NCBI GenBank assembly: GCA_946641515.1
Contig: CAMPBT010000001.1
Coordinates: 1 to 64,000, forward strand
Reading direction: 5' to 3'
Length of the DNA: 64,000 nt
Source of the DNA: UBA3210 sp002363635
Lineage (GTDB): Bacteria; Bacillota_I; Bacilli_A; RFN20; CAG-449
Shown here one piece after another: positions 63,801-64,000 of the stretch. The notes below the pieces were generated by a model that made no database searches, was not told the origin of the DNA, and was given only the letters and a program-made list of their open reading frames with translations. The position numbers and the translations under genes are program-made. The number at the start of each line of letters is the position of its first letter. Position 1 is the stretch's first letter.

Positions 63801-64000
63801 ATATGATTAGAATCATATTAGGAAGTGGAAATGATGTTAAACAAACAGATACACGTATTATTAATAATGTTAATAACTACAATGTTTCATTTAATGGAGG
63901 AATTTCAGTTTCTATTGCGTCAACATATAATGAATATAATTCTTATATTTATAACGCATCTACACCTTTCTTATATTACGTAAGAACATCATTAAACTGG
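57803..64000 (+). CDS. Giant exported protein, open at the window end
   Basis: At least 2066 codons from ATG 57803 (GGAGGA upstream) with no stop before 64000, so the gene is partial here. The N-terminus is a membrane segment (LLPVFLAVILALSSVVASVF) followed by TFAIWTG at about 34-40, resembling the SipW-class pattern of the two preceding genes. The chain is Ser/Thr/Tyr/Asn-rich and almost without cysteine. Recognisable patches are a leucine-rich-like LPDTLRHVYSGSFSKMTGLK near 165-185, DLNNWRINDEYAIN near 1590, and KIYFQNDVNWKNVYIHGWN near 1725, which resembles starch-binding CBM26/CBM25 modules. It is probably a large surface polymer or stalk subunit and a substrate of the SipW enzymes. The C-terminus could change this view. 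Confidence 0.7.
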   Translation, partial: MNKIKNFFLKSNLLPVFLAVILALSSVVASVFLTFAIWTGASTSQPIVTEQFNPSEDDFEFYAAIPNVSSEGGYDYYPLDQVPEALQNSVEGLAVAKYEAFNETVYIPSYPEVTINKIKYNEDNKEELPVIDVLAGYYSSADTMGSNGIAGNQSVKYIILPDTLRHVYSGSFSKMTGLKKVTVLGATNYYYKLHLTNYQSIPEIGIWSDEQDTSVEDPYDMLVLSEDKTFYYSKNDLLTYKVDVDGSNGTIEFKSVGHEVVFTDSEAITHTALTFGKSNESYYTYPDKLYIEPGAFTNDSGTNDITISKGISSYTLGAGHTIDVVYEDESHIANGTGFSYSTSKIFMNQFSFKGATGSQGHFTYLGSIDTYVTTFIPKEDITLFTIHDNVNNTDKDYPVNFKAYTKYEVKLKESSFSTADSKKYDISYTEYTYELQYTDGGTKHSVPLSLNKSQTTNEEYKYLLSLGGAYPSDLTAVQKTHDYVVGGDIDGTVGPTTNIATFDLGWTNAYYNKDSSTFDISFSPNRIYQSTHYYSSSNEDLQTKVTKLNINAEKVYYLNQVSKHIDGNPGNESITVTFNNPNNWDAAFILAYSVYDTSKETLYYDGKSNPTTLSEDGTEPFNLMTKYSSTKFTYTFDLTYGTPMYIKFAQGASAAITKYPTPFVSEDNLQNYLEDNAKTRIYLDTTVLGDISGNYYYVHYSSDKGSSDVQLYRYSSDYYYADIPETTQHIEVIKSSIDGVSNLRTDNTIYISESIYFDNTKPTIVLDEGQVSDNVLPKAAITLEEIPYGAVGYNLYSRLKLEIPSGETKSNQYYFLNDNLGYGDRSEILPKPTGDTVNYYFYAYTWGNGDSTTEFKKLEGYENIYYADISSSHNKIIFVKNPTSGLSSAWNNKVYQSGDLDFSSSNSVYTLVEENGGLKDVTASSNTYGYPETTENGKVRVFINLENAVIEDKPKATQERYAFELITSSQIDDSNARGITIIKGTVLSVDFYNPITKEVVNLGWSSTEHGTDGSNLFIESEDHKFLFLEDCNVYLYFKVDLDSEGHITNYRYWFSVVKIDGNRQGYEFRDAGVFENASENTEFTLSSDGDNINENSPQDDSLQSGNISINGSTSVYEKYTVTSKDEGVLDGDLTSISTSSNYVTYFSLSEDLRADYLDNKAIFPNGYKLRGFLYYRYYNYSTQYVDFNKLYVEYEPIGNGMYVSTNINEQVYFQNNSARMYYIQPQIVDAVTNEIILMGESISLYSIRRSIVTTNTINVGDDANYTYMAYSENDTSNTTTLPITSVGTISEAISSGYLKLNNNYFYIDISSITADLNLFEIDVYNSSNEKLNTSTIKTQIDSATGFAYFDKSAFTNPSYIKIVFNTFKTEVNYPSIYVDKAYQLTRNLANTAYEEYYYNGSEGTLDTSKNYVVSASGVEGELYQNKGGFNSNYYGTSTTDDSLGLFKFDGQSAFAIFTPNKTNAYSQVTYEIYDETDSKIGELAYDPEASLENKYQTFQGTILNSGDNTSYFYIKSTGSNPEVVGVFIVNNDGSFHFAKGTEYEVLRSFFTERGNTYFNREETSVPVSNESYATLKNSTVSESNNYEYYLVGDLNNWRINDEYAINYDGGNGGDNDASSWHYYTIKGVYLKAGESFSVSNGTDYFAFDKGTFSNVEGYDDVYDFNSSLLTIDPLRKGETLGSKVTISTSGYYDLAVRYAKTPSNGTTYYNYYLGIKESSEGKSSIKIYFQNDVNWKNVYIHGWNEQTGAFAFDENGNGAKMSLTAKSVDGSKNWYVYNYEYRYADNIPTKVYFSTTDNTDFNRTIDIDFEITTDVAQSGSMFFTSSSVNGQVATNVSRTLYLDVSEMSKTDYRFIGYFTSTSDASASEYIPFEEASTSRNVYKLTLEKAYDQFQIVVLSNTSPTYTNAKSSDYVIYCSDVITISNLYDGYSIVGGENKVLEYTPRISSTYLTIDSTIDLSKGYRIILFNESNQQIQFESPTTLKSGRTLSFINPNPLVFNMIRIILGSGNDVKQTDTRIINNVNNYNVSFNGGISVSIASTYNEYNSYIYNASTPFLYYVRTSLNW

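Overview
The window is low-GC DNA with strong AGGAGG-type ribosome binding sites, Cys-lipobox lipoproteins, CcpA-like operators and intrinsic terminators. TGA is used as a stop (the MalF-like gene, for example), so the standard bacterial code applies. This fits an uncultured Bacillota of the Bacilli/Erysipelotrichia-like gut groups. The lineage is an inference from gene content; no rRNA or tRNA gene was seen.

Layout. 1-2.4 kb is an eroded accessory patch: a DUF4926 gene, a Fic-domain AMP-transferase with an operator-like inverted repeat, and KilA-N remnants. 2.4-12.2 kb holds UDP-galactopyranose mutase, a three-gene ABC importer of unknown substrate (lipoprotein, fused double permease, ATPase with a large internal insertion), a phosphoglucomutase/ManA pair and a reverse-strand Nudix gene. 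12.2-25.9 kb is a nine-gene starch locus: glycan-binding lipoprotein, GH13 alpha-amylase, GH13 pullulanase, a small PH-like membrane protein, an MsmX/UgpC-type ATPase with an extra C-terminal region, an RDD-like membrane protein and MalE/MalF/MalG-like subunits, preceded by a promoter between two cre-like operators. 25.9-27.2 kb is a deletion scar joining the left part of an IS200-type element to the back half of an AAA ATPase.

27.2-42.1 kb carries a methyltransferase-like protein, a small membrane protein, a degenerate EAL-domain protein, a 2739-residue membrane-anchored repeat protein, a DUF1846 protein and a probable toxin-antitoxin pair (HTH-DUF3990 plus partner).

42.2-64.0 kb is the most unusual part. 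It contains two SipW-type (Ser-His) signal peptidases, at least four exported proteins whose N-termini resemble SipW/TasA-class signal peptides (one open at the window end after 2066 codons), a membrane-anchored McrB-like AAA+ ATPase, and a DUF2357/McrC-like coiled-coil protein with no visible nuclease domain. Between the two halves lie a decayed ATPase module, a HAD phosphatase and a membrane protein with four DUF1508 units. The first genes of both halves share upstream sequence motifs, a TTGAAA -35 box and terminator-like hairpins in the leader. I infer a dedicated surface-fibre or surface-layer export and assembly system. Starch-binding-like segments in two of the exported proteins suggest a link to the starch locus, but this is untested.
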